In this document: one piece after another, positions 7,966-17,748 of the stretch | Numbering within the stretch: the stretch's first letter is position 1 | Layout: each line of letters begins with the position of its first letter | NCBI GenBank assembly: GCA_965231905.1 | Contig: CBDDOO010000002.1 | Span: forward strand, 868,001 to 932,000 | Source of the DNA: G963663315 sp965231905 | Lineage (GTDB): Bacteria; Pseudomonadota; Gammaproteobacteria; Arenicellales; Poriferihabitantaceae | Length of the DNA stretch: 64,000 bases | Direction of reading: 5' to 3' | Notes under the pieces: generated by a model | Database searches by the model: none | What the model was told of the DNA's origin: nothing | Seen by the model: the letters and a program-made list of their open reading frames with translations, nothing else | Position numbers and translations under genes: made by a program

Positions 7966-8979
7966 ATGCAGGATCCTACTGTAGAATTCTTAAGACCCCG
8001 TCTGATGGAAGCCAAAACCATCGACGCCCAACATTCGAGAATTACCATTGAGCCTCTTGAACGTGGATTCGGCCATACTCTTGGTAATGCGCTTCGACGC
8101 ATCATGCTGTCGTCGATGCCCGGCTGTGCGGTCACCGAGGTTCGAATTGAGGGTGTGTTGCATGAATATTCCACCCTCGAAGGGGTACAGGAAGACGTGA
8201 TCGATATTCTGATGAACCTGAAATCCCTGCCTGTGATCATGCACACCCGCAACAAGGCCGTTGTCTCGCTGCATAAAAAAGGCCCCGGCGCCGCGACGGC
8301 GGCGGATATTCAGCTGGATGATGATATCGAGCTGGTTGACCTGAACCATCACATTGCCACGCTGTCAAAGGATGCCGAACTCGATATGGATATTACCATT
8401 TGCCGCGGTCGCGGCTACCAGAGCGCCGAAAGCCGGCTCAGTGATTCGGACGTGTCCCGCGCCGTGGGAGTGATTCAACTGGATGCCTCATTCAGTCCGA
8501 TAACCCGGATTTCATACTCCGTGGAAGATGCCAGGGTCAAGCAATTGACCGACCTTGATCGATTGGTGCTGGAAATTGAATCCAACGGCTCTATCGACCC
8601 GGAGGTTGCGGTAAGAAGGGCCGCTACCATACTGCACGATCAGATCTCTGTTTTTGTGAATCTGGAAGAATCCATGATCCAGAGTATGGAAGAAGAACAA
8701 CCGGAAATTGACGCCACCCTGCTGAAGCCGGTTGATGATCTTGAGTTGACCGTGCGGTCTGCCAACTGCCTGAAGGCGGAAAACATCTACTATATCGGCG
8801 ACCTGGTGCAACACACGGAAACAGAGCTGTTGAAAACCCCCAATCTGGGCAAGAAGTCCCTCACTGAGATCAAGGATGTGCTGAAACAGCGGGGGTTCAC
8901 GCTGGGTTGGAAAATCGAAAAATGGCCGCCGGCGTCTTTGGCTAAAGAAGACGAGGGCACCATCATGGGACGGGACTAG
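7966..8979 (+). CDS. rpoA: DNA-directed RNA polymerase subunit alpha
   Basis: Dimerises to scaffold RNA polymerase assembly; its C-domain touches UP elements and activators. The 337-residue product has the N-terminal domain (LERGFGHTLGNALRRIMLSSMPG) and the C-terminal domain (TVRSANCLKAENIYYIGDLVQ, LGKKSLTEIKDVLKQRGFTLG). The length is slightly above Escherichia coli (329). An RBS (GAGGA) lies before the ATG. It is followed after 3 bases by rplQ. Confidence 0.97.
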   Translation: MQDPTVEFLRPRLMEAKTIDAQHSRITIEPLERGFGHTLGNALRRIMLSSMPGCAVTEVRIEGVLHEYSTLEGVQEDVIDILMNLKSLPVIMHTRNKAVVSLHKKGPGAATAADIQLDDDIELVDLNHHIATLSKDAELDMDITICRGRGYQSAESRLSDSDVSRAVGVIQLDASFSPITRISYSVEDARVKQLTDLDRLVLEIESNGSIDPEVAVRRAATILHDQISVFVNLEESMIQSMEEEQPEIDATLLKPVDDLELTVRSANCLKAENIYYIGDLVQHTETELLKTPNLGKKSLTEIKDVLKQRGFTLGWKIEKWPPASLAKEDEGTIMGRD

Positions 8980-8982
8980 AAA

Positions 8983-9366
8983 ATGCGTCACAGAAAAGCG
9001 GGCCGAAGCCTGAATCGAACCTCATCGCACCGAAAAGCCATGTTCAGCAACATGGCCAACTCGTTGTTTCTGCATGAGCGGATCAAGACCACAGTACCGA
9101 AGGCGAAAGAGCTGCGAAGATTCGCGGAACCCCTGATCACACTGGCCAAAACCTCCAGTGTAGCCAATCGCCGTCTGGCGTTTGCGCGGTTGCGGGACCG
9201 TAAAATGGTGACCAAGTTGTTCGATGATATCGGACCTCATTTCAAACAGCGTCCTGGCGGATACCTGAGAGTCCTGAAATGCGGATTCAGGTTGGGCGAT
9301 AACGCGCCGATGGCTTATGTGCAGTTGGTTGACCGGCCCCGCGAAAATGAAAATGATGACGGTTGA
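8983..9366 (+). CDS. rplQ: 50S ribosomal protein L17
   Basis: Large-subunit protein at the tunnel exit side. The 127-residue product begins MRHRKAGRSLNRTSSHRKAM, the L17 signature, with FSNMANSLFLHERIKTTVPKAKELRRFAE following, and ends at the usual length. It closes the alpha operon. No clear intrinsic terminator is visible before rlmE, 47 bases further on. Confidence 0.97.
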   Translation: MRHRKAGRSLNRTSSHRKAMFSNMANSLFLHERIKTTVPKAKELRRFAEPLITLAKTSSVANRRLAFARLRDRKMVTKLFDDIGPHFKQRPGGYLRVLKCGFRLGDNAPMAYVQLVDRPRENENDDG

Positions 9367-9412
9367 CAGGCCGTATAATCCGTATTTTCCGACATACAAG
9401 AAGGGTGGTTGA

Positions 9413-10048
9413 GTGTCTGGCGCCGGTGCGCGCGGCAAGTCCGGCAACTGGGCAAAGCGGCAGAATCACGATGTCTTCGTCAGGCAGGCCCGAATCCGGG
9501 GACTCCGCGCGCGCTCGGTTTTCAAACTGGAACAGATTGACAGCAAATATCACCTGATCAAACCCGATACCCGGATTGTCGATCTCGGTTGCGCCCCCGG
9601 AAGCTGGTCGCAATATGCCGCCGGGCGCATATCATCCGCCAATCGAATCGTCGGGGTTGATCTCCTGCCCATGGGGAAACTGGAGAAGGTGCAATTCATC
9701 CAGGGTGATTTTACCGACCCGGTTATTCAGCATAAAATCAGTCAATGTTTCCCTGATTCGGGAATTGACCTTGTATTATCGGATATGGCCCCCAATATTA
9801 CGGGTATACGTATCACGGATCAGGCCAACGCTGAACAGTTACATTTCGCCACCCTGGATTTTTGCGGGATTGCCCTGAAGCGGGGGGGAAATCTGGTCAC
9901 CAAGATGTTTGAAGGTGAAACCCTGGACTCAATCAGAAAACAGTTCAAAGCCTGCTTTGACGGTGTGCAGACGGTTAAACCCGCGGCTTCGCGCTCGCAA
10001 TCCAGGGAGGTTTACCTCGTGGCCCGTGGATTTTTAGCCGCAAAATGA
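9413..10048 (+). CDS. rlmE: 23S rRNA (uridine-2'-O)-methyltransferase RlmE
   Basis: SAM-dependent enzyme that 2'-O-methylates U2552 in the 23S A-loop. The 211-residue product (family about 209) has the Rossmann SAM motif VDLGCAPGSWSQYA near residue 60, DLVLSDMAPNITG near 120, and the catalytic K-D-K-E set seems present (Lys in FKLEQ, Asp in LSDMAP, Lys in LVTKMFEG, Glu in SREVY). The GTG at 9413 is the probable start. It is followed by ftsH, as in Escherichia coli. Confidence 0.94.
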   Translation: MSGAGARGKSGNWAKRQNHDVFVRQARIRGLRARSVFKLEQIDSKYHLIKPDTRIVDLGCAPGSWSQYAAGRISSANRIVGVDLLPMGKLEKVQFIQGDFTDPVIQHKISQCFPDSGIDLVLSDMAPNITGIRITDQANAEQLHFATLDFCGIALKRGGNLVTKMFEGETLDSIRKQFKACFDGVQTVKPAASRSQSREVYLVARGFLAAK

Positions 10049-10138
10049 TTCTTGACTGATTCCTGCGGTATATACCGTATAATTGAGAACAATATCGACA
10101 AAGAGTGGATTTTATCCGGAGAGTGTGAGTTGCCCAAT

Positions 10139-12049
10139 ATGACGAAAAACATACTGTTGTGGCTGGTGATTGCCATGGTATTGATGTCGGTTTTCAATAA
10201 CTTCACCAGTTCGGGTGGCGGTTCAAGTAGCGAGATCGTCTACTCGACATTCCTGGATCAGGTCAGACAGGGAAACGTGACGGCAGTCGAAATCGACAAT
10301 GAGACCATGACCATTCGCGGCACGACCCATCGCGGCGAAACCTTCGTCACTTATGCGCCTGACGACCCCAAGCTGGTTGATGACCTGGTTTCAAACAAGG
10401 TTGACATCAAGGCGAAGAAAAAAGAAGAAACCTCACTGCTGATGCATCTGCTGATCAGCTCGTTTCCGATCCTCCTGTTGATTGGCGTATGGATATTCTT
10501 CATGAAACAAATGCAGGGCGGCGGGCGCGGCGGCGCCTTGAGCTTCGGCAAGAGCAAAGCCAGAATGCTGACCGAGGACAAGAACCAGATTACCTTTGAA
10601 GACGTGGCCGGCGTCGATGAAGCCAGGGAGGAAGTCGAGGAACTGGTCGAATTTCTGAAAGACCCGTCCCGCTTCAGGAAGCTCGGTGGACGGATACCCC
10701 GCGGCGTTTTGATGACCGGCAGTCCGGGCACCGGCAAGACCCTGCTGGCCAAGGCCATCGCCGGGGAGGCGAAGGTTCCGTTCTTTACCATATCCGGCTC
10801 GGATTTCGTGGAAATGTTTGTCGGCGTCGGCGCCTCCAGGGTGCGGGACATGTTTGAGCAGGCCAAGAAACACGCCCCCTGCATTATTTTCATTGATGAA
10901 ATCGATGCGGTCGGTCGACAAAGGGGAGCCGGTCTCGGTGGAGGTCATGACGAGCGCGAACAGACGCTGAACCAGCTATTGGTGGAAATGGATGGCTTTG
11001 ACGCCGGTGAAGGGGTTATTGTGATTGCCGCGACCAACCGGCCGGATGTGCTGGACCCGGCCCTGTTGCGTCCGGGGCGGTTCGACCGCCAGGTGGAGGT
11101 CCCGCTGCCGGATATCAGGGGCCGGGAAGCGATCCTGAAAGTGCACATGAAGAAGGTTCCGCTGGCTGATGACATTGATCCTGCGATCATTGCCCGCGGC
11201 ACTCCCGGCTTCTCCGGGGCGGACCTGGCCAACCTCATCAATGAAGCCGCCTTGTTCGCTGCCCGTGAAAACAGGAAAGTAGTCAACATGGAGCAGTTTG
11301 AAAAAGCCAAGGACAAGGTCCTGATGGGGGTTGAACGCCGCTCCATCGTGATGCCTGAAGAGGAGCGTCAGAATACCGCCTATCATGAATCAGGGCATAC
11401 TGTTGTGGCAAAAGTGTTGTCCGAATACACCGACCCGGTCCACAAGGTCACCATTATCCCGCGGGGCAGGGCATTGGGAGTGACCATGCAACTGCCGGCA
11501 GAGGACCGTTACAGCCATAACCGGGAGTATCTGTTCGCCAGAATTGCGGTGTTGATGGGTGGACGGATTGCCGAAGAAGTATTCATGGATCAGATGACGA
11601 CCGGCGCTTCGAATGATTTCGAGCAGGCTACCCAACTCGCCCAGAACATGGTGGCGCGCTGGGGTATGAGTGATACGCTTGGTCCCCGGGTATATGGTGA
11701 CAATCACAGTGAGGTTTTTCTGGGACGGGAGATGTCTACCCAGCGTAATGTCAGCCCGGATACCGCAGAGAAGGTCGAAAAGGAAGTTTCCCGGATCATT
11801 GTCGAGCAATATGATCGGGCGCGTTCCATTGTTGAAGACAACCGGGCCAAAATCGAAGTGATGGCGCAGTCTTTGCTGGAATGGGAAACGCTGGATTCCA
11901 GCCAGGTGGATGAAATCATGGCGGGCCAGAATCCGACGCCTCCCGAGGAGAAACCGGAAAAGCCTCCGTCTTCGGATTCCAGACCCGATGACGATACTCT
12001 GCTGGACGAATCCGACCTGGATCTGCCGAACCCGGACAGGCTGCATTAA
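10139..12049 (+). CDS. ftsH: ATP-dependent zinc metalloprotease FtsH
   Basis: Inner-membrane AAA protease that degrades misassembled membrane proteins and regulators such as LpxC. From the ATG at 10139 the product is 636 residues and starts MTKNILLWLVIAMVLMSV like other FtsH. A TTG at 10130 lies at better distance from GGAGAG and could be used, adding three residues. Two membrane segments lie near residues 4-20 and 103-122; Walker A GSPGTGKT is at 194-201, Walker B FIDEIDA follows, and the zinc motif is HESGH (usually HEAGH), with an acidic proline-rich tail. Confidence 0.96.
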   Translation: MTKNILLWLVIAMVLMSVFNNFTSSGGGSSSEIVYSTFLDQVRQGNVTAVEIDNETMTIRGTTHRGETFVTYAPDDPKLVDDLVSNKVDIKAKKKEETSLLMHLLISSFPILLLIGVWIFFMKQMQGGGRGGALSFGKSKARMLTEDKNQITFEDVAGVDEAREEVEELVEFLKDPSRFRKLGGRIPRGVLMTGSPGTGKTLLAKAIAGEAKVPFFTISGSDFVEMFVGVGASRVRDMFEQAKKHAPCIIFIDEIDAVGRQRGAGLGGGHDEREQTLNQLLVEMDGFDAGEGVIVIAATNRPDVLDPALLRPGRFDRQVEVPLPDIRGREAILKVHMKKVPLADDIDPAIIARGTPGFSGADLANLINEAALFAARENRKVVNMEQFEKAKDKVLMGVERRSIVMPEEERQNTAYHESGHTVVAKVLSEYTDPVHKVTIIPRGRALGVTMQLPAEDRYSHNREYLFARIAVLMGGRIAEEVFMDQMTTGASNDFEQATQLAQNMVARWGMSDTLGPRVYGDNHSEVFLGREMSTQRNVSPDTAEKVEKEVSRIIVEQYDRARSIVEDNRAKIEVMAQSLLEWETLDSSQVDEIMAGQNPTPPEEKPEKPPSSDSRPDDDTLLDESDLDLPNPDRLH

Positions 12050-12068
12050 TTCCGGTTATCTTGAAATC

Positions 12069-13433
12069 ATGAGGGGTTCGCTTTTCGGTACGGACGGTGT
12101 CAGGGGGCGGGTCGGAGAAGAACCGATTACTCCCGCCATCATGCTGAAACTGGGCTGGGCGGCGGGCCGGGTCTTCGTTGATTCCGGCAAGGGTAATGAA
12201 GTATTGATCGGGAAAGATACCCGGGTTTCAGGTTACCTGCTGGAATCCGCCCTCGAAGCCGGGTTCTCATCGGCCGGAGTCAACATTTCCCTGCTCGGCC
12301 CCATGCCAACGCCGGGCGTCGCCTGGCTGACCCGCACTGCCAGAGACTGTATCGGCGTGATGATCAGCGCTTCCCACAATCCATTTCACGATAACGGAAT
12401 CAAATTTTTTTCCACGGACGGCGCCAAGCTGAACGATGGCCTGATTGCGCAAATTGATGAAATGATGAAGCAACCGCAGGTTTGTGTCCCTTCGGCGGAA
12501 TTGGGCAAGGCCAAGAGGTTCCCGGATGCCCATGGCCGATATATTGAACACTGCAAGAGTACATTCGATGACTCCGGGTCGTTGTCCGGCCTGCGAATTG
12601 TGGTTGATTGCGCCAATGGCGCGGCCTACGATGTGGCGCCCCGGGTATTTGAGGAACTGGGGGCGGATGTCGTCGCCATCGCCAATCATCCGGATGGTTT
12701 CAACATCAACCGCAATTGTGGTTCCACCGATATGAGTCTGATAAAAACCACAGTCAGGGAAGCGGGCGCCGATGTCGGTATTGCTCTGGATGGGGATGCA
12801 GACCGGGTATTATTGGCAGACAGCGCCGGCAATACCATCGACGGTGACCAGATTCTTTATATCCTTGCCAAATACCGCAAATCCACACGACGGCTCATCG
12901 GCGGTGTAGTGGGTACGTTGATGACCAATCTTGGACTCGAACATGCTTTTGAAGCCCTGTCGATTCCTTTTCTGCGAACCCGGGTAGGCGACCGTTATAT
13001 CCACGAGGCGCTGGTCAAACAAAAATGGAATCTTGGCGGGGAGACATCGGGGCATATTATCTGTCTGGATAAATCCACCACCGGTGACGGCATTGTAGCG
13101 GCCCTGGAAGCGCTGGAGGTGATGTTGGAAACCGGGCAATCCCTGGAGCAATTGACAGACGGTCTGCAAATCTACCCGCAACATATCATCAACGTTCCCA
13201 TCGGCGGCGCCGACAGGGATGCGCTGGCCTCTCACAAGCAAGTGCAAGAAGCGGTCAGCGACGCAGAAGGGGAGTTGAATCGAACCGGCCGTGTCGTACT
13301 CAGACCATCAGGGACCGAATCCGTATTCAGGGTTATGACCGAAGGGGTGGATGCCGGTCAGGTGCAACAGTTGGCCGGGCAGATTGCCGTAGCCGTAGCC
13401 GACGCGGCGGCGGATCAAGCGCTCCTGGTATAA
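12069..13433 (+). CDS. glmM: Phosphoglucosamine mutase
   Basis: Converts glucosamine-6-phosphate to glucosamine-1-phosphate on the way to UDP-GlcNAc, for peptidoglycan and LPS. The frame is open further upstream inside ftsH, but the ATG at 12069 gives the family start MRGSLFGTDGVRG and 454 residues. The catalytic phosphoserine is Ser102 in MISASHNPFHDNG, the metal loop is DGDADR, and the sugar loop GGETSGH and the phosphate loop RPSGTES are present. folP, usually between ftsH and glmM, is missing here. Confidence 0.96.
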   Translation: MRGSLFGTDGVRGRVGEEPITPAIMLKLGWAAGRVFVDSGKGNEVLIGKDTRVSGYLLESALEAGFSSAGVNISLLGPMPTPGVAWLTRTARDCIGVMISASHNPFHDNGIKFFSTDGAKLNDGLIAQIDEMMKQPQVCVPSAELGKAKRFPDAHGRYIEHCKSTFDDSGSLSGLRIVVDCANGAAYDVAPRVFEELGADVVAIANHPDGFNINRNCGSTDMSLIKTTVREAGADVGIALDGDADRVLLADSAGNTIDGDQILYILAKYRKSTRRLIGGVVGTLMTNLGLEHAFEALSIPFLRTRVGDRYIHEALVKQKWNLGGETSGHIICLDKSTTGDGIVAALEALEVMLETGQSLEQLTDGLQIYPQHIINVPIGGADRDALASHKQVQEAVSDAEGELNRTGRVVLRPSGTESVFRVMTEGVDAGQVQQLAGQIAVAVADAAADQALLV

Positions 13434-13458
13434 CCTGACCAGCCATCGGAAGCCCATT

Positions 13459-14517
13459 ATGCCGACCACCCTGGAAACCATGATTTCACAGCGCGCCTTC
13501 CTGCTGGCGGATGGCGCGACCGGAACCAGCCTGTTCGATATGGGGCTGGAAACCGGAGCCTGCCCGGAACTCTGGAATGCGGACCACCCGGACCGGATCA
13601 CGAAACTTCATCAGGGTTTCGTGGATGCCGGCTCTGACATTATCCTGACCAACAGTTTCGGCGGAAATTACTATCGGCTGAAACTGCATGGTAGCGAGGC
13701 GCGGGTCCGGGAACTCAATTTCAAGGCGGCGCAACTGGCAAGGTCGGTTGTCGACGCCGGGCCAGGGGATGTGCTGGTGGCCGGTTCGGTCGGGCCGACC
13801 GGAGAGCTTTTTGAAAGCCTGGGCTCGTTGACCATGGCTGCCGCCACTTCTGTGTTCACAGAGCAGGCCCAGGCGCTGGCGCAGGGAGGCGTCGATATTC
13901 TCTGGGTCGAAACCATGTCTTCAAAGGAGGAAGTGGTCGCGGCGCTGGCGGGGGCCAGTACCACCAATCTGCCGATCATCTGTACTTTAAGTTTCGATAC
14001 CAATGGCAGCACCATGATGGGGTTATCTCCGGCGGACTTTGCCGAGATGTCCCGCAGCATGACGGTTCGCCCGCACGCCTTTGGCGCGAATTGCGGTCTG
14101 GGTCCCGCTGAGACCGTGTGCGGTATCCTGAACCTTGGCTATGCCGCCAATGACCGTGATATTCTGGTCGCGAAGGGTAACTGCGGGATCCCGGAATATA
14201 TTGATGGCATGATCAGCTATGGCGGGGAACCTGCGCTGATGGCGCGCTATGCCTGCCTGGCCTATGACGCCGGCGCCCGCATTATCGGAGGTTGCTGCGG
14301 GTCCACATTCGAACATGTCCGCGCCATGCGAGACGCGCTTGACCGGCATGTCCTCCAGGCGCAGCGGCCCGAAAATCCGAAGCCGGACGCCCGTCAAGTG
14401 GCTCGTGAACTCGGCGAGATCAGTAAAGGGGGCCGGGCGATACTCGAAGGCAGAATGAACGCGGATACCATCGCGGTGCAGAGACGCCCGAGGCGCCGAC
14501 GCCGGAAACAGACCTGA
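13459..14517 (+). CDS. Homocysteine S-methyltransferase family protein (betaine type)
   Basis: Probably transfers a methyl group to homocysteine to make methionine. The 352-residue TIM-barrel product carries the zinc ligands of the family: Cys in GANCGLGP and the pair in GGCCGSTFEHV. ADGATGTSLFDMG at the N-terminus and LTNSFGGNYYRL are the usual barrel segments. Length and sequence are nearer to bacterial betaine-homocysteine methyltransferases than to MetH or MmuM, but the methyl donor cannot be fixed from sequence alone. It follows glmM by 25 bases; the C-terminus is a very basic RRPRRRRRKQ tail. Confidence 0.85.
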   Translation: MPTTLETMISQRAFLLADGATGTSLFDMGLETGACPELWNADHPDRITKLHQGFVDAGSDIILTNSFGGNYYRLKLHGSEARVRELNFKAAQLARSVVDAGPGDVLVAGSVGPTGELFESLGSLTMAAATSVFTEQAQALAQGGVDILWVETMSSKEEVVAALAGASTTNLPIICTLSFDTNGSTMMGLSPADFAEMSRSMTVRPHAFGANCGLGPAETVCGILNLGYAANDRDILVAKGNCGIPEYIDGMISYGGEPALMARYACLAYDAGARIIGGCCGSTFEHVRAMRDALDRHVLQAQRPENPKPDARQVARELGEISKGGRAILEGRMNADTIAVQRRPRRRRRKQT

Positions 14518-14577
14518 GGCAGCTCCATTTCTTTCGCCAGCGGGTCGAATTTCCTGGCGCTCATGCCGGCAATCCCG

Positions 14578-15639
14578 TCACATTAACAACGGTTTGTCCA
14601 GTTCCCGGATTTCCCTGGAATTTCCGTATCCCCTGAGCGACATCAGATCAGCCAGTTTTTCCTGCAATGTCTTTTTCCTGGAATACTCGACCAGCACCAG
14701 TTCCGATTCTCTCCTGCGTTCCATCAGGTAGTCGTCACTGGTCTGCAATTCATCGACCAGACCAAGCTCCCGCGCCCGGATACCCGGCCAGTGCTCTCCG
14801 GTGGCCACCTGGTCGATATCAAGAGCGGGCCTCTGGCTTTTCACGAAATCCTTGAATAGCTGATGGGTTTCTTCCAGGTCCTGTTGTACCTTGAGCCGCC
14901 CCTTCGATGTGTTTTCCCCGAACAGGGTCAGAGTCCGCTTGTACTCGCCGGCGTACAGTTGTTCGAAGTCCACGTCATGTTTCTTCAAAAACCGATGCAG
15001 GTTCGGAATCTGGGCCAGTACGCCAATTGACCCGATGATGGAAAATGGCGCCGCAATGATCTTGTTGGCGACGCAGGCCATCATGTAGCCGCCGCTCGCC
15101 GCGACCTGGTCCACCGCAACCGTCAACGGGATGCCCCGCTCCCGGACACGTTGCAACTGGGATGCGCCAAGCCCATACCCATGCACTGTGCCGCCGCCGC
15201 TTTCCAGCCTCACCAGAACCTCGTCTTCGGTTGTCGCGCAGGTCAGTATGGCGCTGATTTCCTGGCGCATGTTCTCGACGCTGCTGGCCTTGATATCGCC
15301 ATGAAAATCAATCACGAAAACCCGTTTTCCCGTAAGTGGCGGCGTATCGCTTTTCCTTGCGTCCTTGTTCGCTTTTTTCTCGGCCCTGGCTTTTTGCTTG
15401 TTCTGTTTCTTTTCAGATTTCTTTTTCCGCTTGACGGCGTCCGGAGAAAGCGTCGCCGTCGAAACCGCGTGTTCCATATCCTCGAATTGATGGCCGATAT
15501 GGGTGACCGCCAGTTGCTTGTCCGAGGATTTTTTCTGGCGCATGGCGACGGCGGCGCATCCTGTGACCACAATCAGGATGGCCACAACAATCGTAATGGC
15601 CTTGGTGAGAAACAAACCGTATTCGATCAAAAATTCCAT
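14578..15639 (-). CDS. sohB: Probable inner-membrane protease SohB (S49 family)
   Basis: Signal-peptide-peptidase-like serine protease anchored in the inner membrane with its active domain in the periplasm. The 353-residue product has an N-terminal membrane segment (residues 8-32), a Lys-rich linker around 70-95, then the S49 core with VFVIDFHGDIKAS, LRLESGGGTVHGYG and the nucleophile region VAASGGYMMACVANKI. A second conserved block, SIGVLAQIPNLHRFLKK, holds the family's region of the catalytic Lys. It lies 21 bases downstream of glnS on the same strand. Confidence 0.92.
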   Translation of the reverse strand: MEFLIEYGLFLTKAITIVVAILIVVTGCAAVAMRQKKSSDKQLAVTHIGHQFEDMEHAVSTATLSPDAVKRKKKSEKKQNKQKARAEKKANKDARKSDTPPLTGKRVFVIDFHGDIKASSVENMRQEISAILTCATTEDEVLVRLESGGGTVHGYGLGASQLQRVRERGIPLTVAVDQVAASGGYMMACVANKIIAAPFSIIGSIGVLAQIPNLHRFLKKHDVDFEQLYAGEYKRTLTLFGENTSKGRLKVQQDLEETHQLFKDFVKSQRPALDIDQVATGEHWPGIRARELGLVDELQTSDDYLMERRRESELVLVEYSRKKTLQEKLADLMSLRGYGNSREIRELDKPLLM

Positions 15640-15660
15640 AGTCTCAGGTTCAATAGAAAT

Positions 15661-17328
15661 TTATTTTTGAAGTTTGGCCCAGCTATCGCGCAGGGTGACG
15701 ATGCGATTGTAAACCGGCCGCGTTGCACTGTGTTCCTGGTCCGGATAAAAATATCCCAGTCTTTCGAACTGATAGCGGACATCACCGGACGATTCGGCCA
15801 GTATCGGCTCGAACTTGCATCCGGTCAGGATACGGACCGAATCCGGATTAATCAGGGTCGTGAAATCCCGGGATTTGTCGGCCAGGGGGTTGGCGGTCGC
15901 AAACAACCGGTCATATAACCGCACTTCGCCATCCACGCAATGACGGGCGGAGACCCAGTGAATAATGCCTTTCACCTTTCCGCTTTCGGGCTGCCTGCCG
16001 TGACGGGTATCCGGGTCGTATTCGCATATCAGTTGCGTGATTTCTCCGCTCCCGTCCCGTATCACCGCCTTGCAATGAATCACGAATCCGTACCGAAGGC
16101 GCACTTTTCGCCCCGGCCCGAGGCGGTAAAACTTTTTCGGCGGGTCTTCCATGAAATCATCCCTTTCGATCAATATTTCCCTCGACAGTCCGATTGACCG
16201 ACTGCCCATGGCCGCATTGCCCGGGTGGTTGGGCGCCTCGATTTGCTCGGTTTGCCCGGCTGGATAATTTTCGATGATGACCTTGAGCGGATTCAATACC
16301 GCCATGGCTCGCGGCGCTATCGGGTCAAGGTCTTCACGGATGCAGTTTTCCAGAACGCCAATCTCTATTATGTGGTCGCGCCGGGTAATGCCGGCTGAAG
16401 AAATGAAATTGCGGATGGCCCGCGGCGTGTAACCCCGGCGGCGGAGTCCCGACAGGGTGGGCATGCGCGGATCATCCCAGCCATGGACATGATGGTTCTC
16501 CACCAGTCGGGTCAGCATGCGCTTGCTCATCACCGTGTAGTCCAGGTTCATTCGCGAAAATTCGATTTGTCTGGGGCGGCCGGGGACCGACAGATTATCC
16601 AGGAACCAATCATACAAGGCCCGGTGATCTTCGAACTCCAGTGTGCACAGGGAGTGTGTGACCCCCTCGATCGCGTCCCCCTGCCCGTGGGCAAAATCAT
16701 ACAACGGATAAATGCACCATTTGTCTCCGGTGCGCTGGTGGGAATGATGCAAAATCCGGTAAATCACCGGATCCCGCAAATTCATATTGGGCGAAGCCAT
16801 GTCGATTTTCGCGCGCAGAACCTGTTCGCCCTCCGTGAATTCACCCAGACGCATTCGCTCGAACAAATCCCGGTTTTCCGGCGCCGGGCGATTGCGGAAC
16901 GGGCTGTTTCTGCCCGGTTCACTGAGCGTCCCCCGGTACTTCCTGATCTGTTCGGCGTTCAGGCTGTCCACATAAGCCAGCCCCTTGTCGATTAATTCAA
17001 CAGCAAACTGATGAAGCTGGTCGAAATAATCGGAAGCGTAGGTGATTTCACTCCACTCGAATCCCAGCCAGCGCACATCTTCTTCAATCGCCTGGACAAA
17101 CTCCCGTTCCTCTTTGGCCGGATTGGTGTCGTCGAATCGCAGGGTGCAGCGGCCATTGTAATCCTCCGCAATGCCGAAGTTGAGCCAGATTGACTTCGCA
17201 TGTCCGATATGCAGATAGCCATTCGGTTCCGGCGGAAATCGCGTGACGATTTTCCGGTGTCGGCCATTCTTCAGGTCAGCCTCGACTTCCTGGCGTATGA
17301 AATTGACTGGCTTGGCGGATTCGGACAT
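15661..17328 (-). CDS. glnS: Glutamine--tRNA ligase
   Basis: Class I aminoacyl-tRNA synthetase charging tRNA-Gln. The 555-residue product (Escherichia coli 554) has the HIGH motif at residues 40-43 within PPEPNGYLHIGHAKS and the KMSKS-type loop as VMSKRML. The segment FDDTNPAKEEREFVQAIEEDVRWLGF distinguishes it from GltX. Presence of GlnRS agrees with a gammaproteobacterial host. It lies between sohB and a small coiled-coil membrane protein. Confidence 0.97.
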   Translation of the reverse strand: MSESAKPVNFIRQEVEADLKNGRHRKIVTRFPPEPNGYLHIGHAKSIWLNFGIAEDYNGRCTLRFDDTNPAKEEREFVQAIEEDVRWLGFEWSEITYASDYFDQLHQFAVELIDKGLAYVDSLNAEQIRKYRGTLSEPGRNSPFRNRPAPENRDLFERMRLGEFTEGEQVLRAKIDMASPNMNLRDPVIYRILHHSHQRTGDKWCIYPLYDFAHGQGDAIEGVTHSLCTLEFEDHRALYDWFLDNLSVPGRPRQIEFSRMNLDYTVMSKRMLTRLVENHHVHGWDDPRMPTLSGLRRRGYTPRAIRNFISSAGITRRDHIIEIGVLENCIREDLDPIAPRAMAVLNPLKVIIENYPAGQTEQIEAPNHPGNAAMGSRSIGLSREILIERDDFMEDPPKKFYRLGPGRKVRLRYGFVIHCKAVIRDGSGEITQLICEYDPDTRHGRQPESGKVKGIIHWVSARHCVDGEVRLYDRLFATANPLADKSRDFTTLINPDSVRILTGCKFEPILAESSGDVRYQFERLGYFYPDQEHSATRPVYNRIVTLRDSWAKLQK

Positions 17329-17395
17329 GTCTTGTTTACACCATCCCTGACTGTTAAGAGCAAATAGACTTGTGGATTGTCCGACCTCCTCGATA

Positions 17396-17671
17396 TCAGC
17401 CCGCCGTCAAGATGACCACATCGCGCCAGACAGCAAAAAGAAAACCGAACATCGTCAGATTCAGGGTAAACAGAAACCCGAACAAAATCCCGAATGTCCA
17501 GCGCAATCCGGTCATTTCCTGGCGGACTCCGGCAATATCCGCCTTTGTCGCCAGGTCTTCGCCCTGATGCCCCACGACCTCGGCCACCGCTTCGGCCTGC
17601 TCGGTCTTGAATCCGGCCTTTTCCAGCTTGCGCATGGTGGCCAGTGTGTCGATAGCGATTGCGGATGTCAT
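17396..17671 (-). CDS. Small coiled-coil membrane protein, DUF1640/CCDC90-like
   Basis: A 91-residue product starting MTSAIAIDTLATMRKLEKAG. It has a predicted amphipathic/coiled-coil half with the family-like EQAEAVAEVVGHQGEDLATKADIAGVR, and one or two C-terminal membrane segments (LRWTFGILFGFLFTLNLTMF, then FAVWRDVVI). The ATG at 17671 is preferred over a TTG further upstream. Function is unknown; bacterial relatives are often next to unrelated genes. It lies upstream of glnS on the same strand and diverges from the first poly-C gene. Confidence 0.7.
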   Translation of the reverse strand: MTSAIAIDTLATMRKLEKAGFKTEQAEAVAEVVGHQGEDLATKADIAGVRQEMTGLRWTFGILFGFLFTLNLTMFGFLFAVWRDVVILTAG

Positions 17672-17748
17672 GGTCGATTCGGGTCGGTTCTTCTTGCCAG
17701 GTGAAGGGGCCGTTGCCCGGCCCAATCATCCAGATATGGTTTTATCTC

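Noticed and set aside
14518..14577. Possible coding remnant between the homocysteine methyltransferase and sohB
   Set aside because: One frame on - reads on for some codons without a family likeness; too short for a claim.
17271..17729. Open frame on - between glnS and the small coiled-coil gene
   Set aside because: It overlaps the better-supported DUF1640-like frame and has no family-like content.
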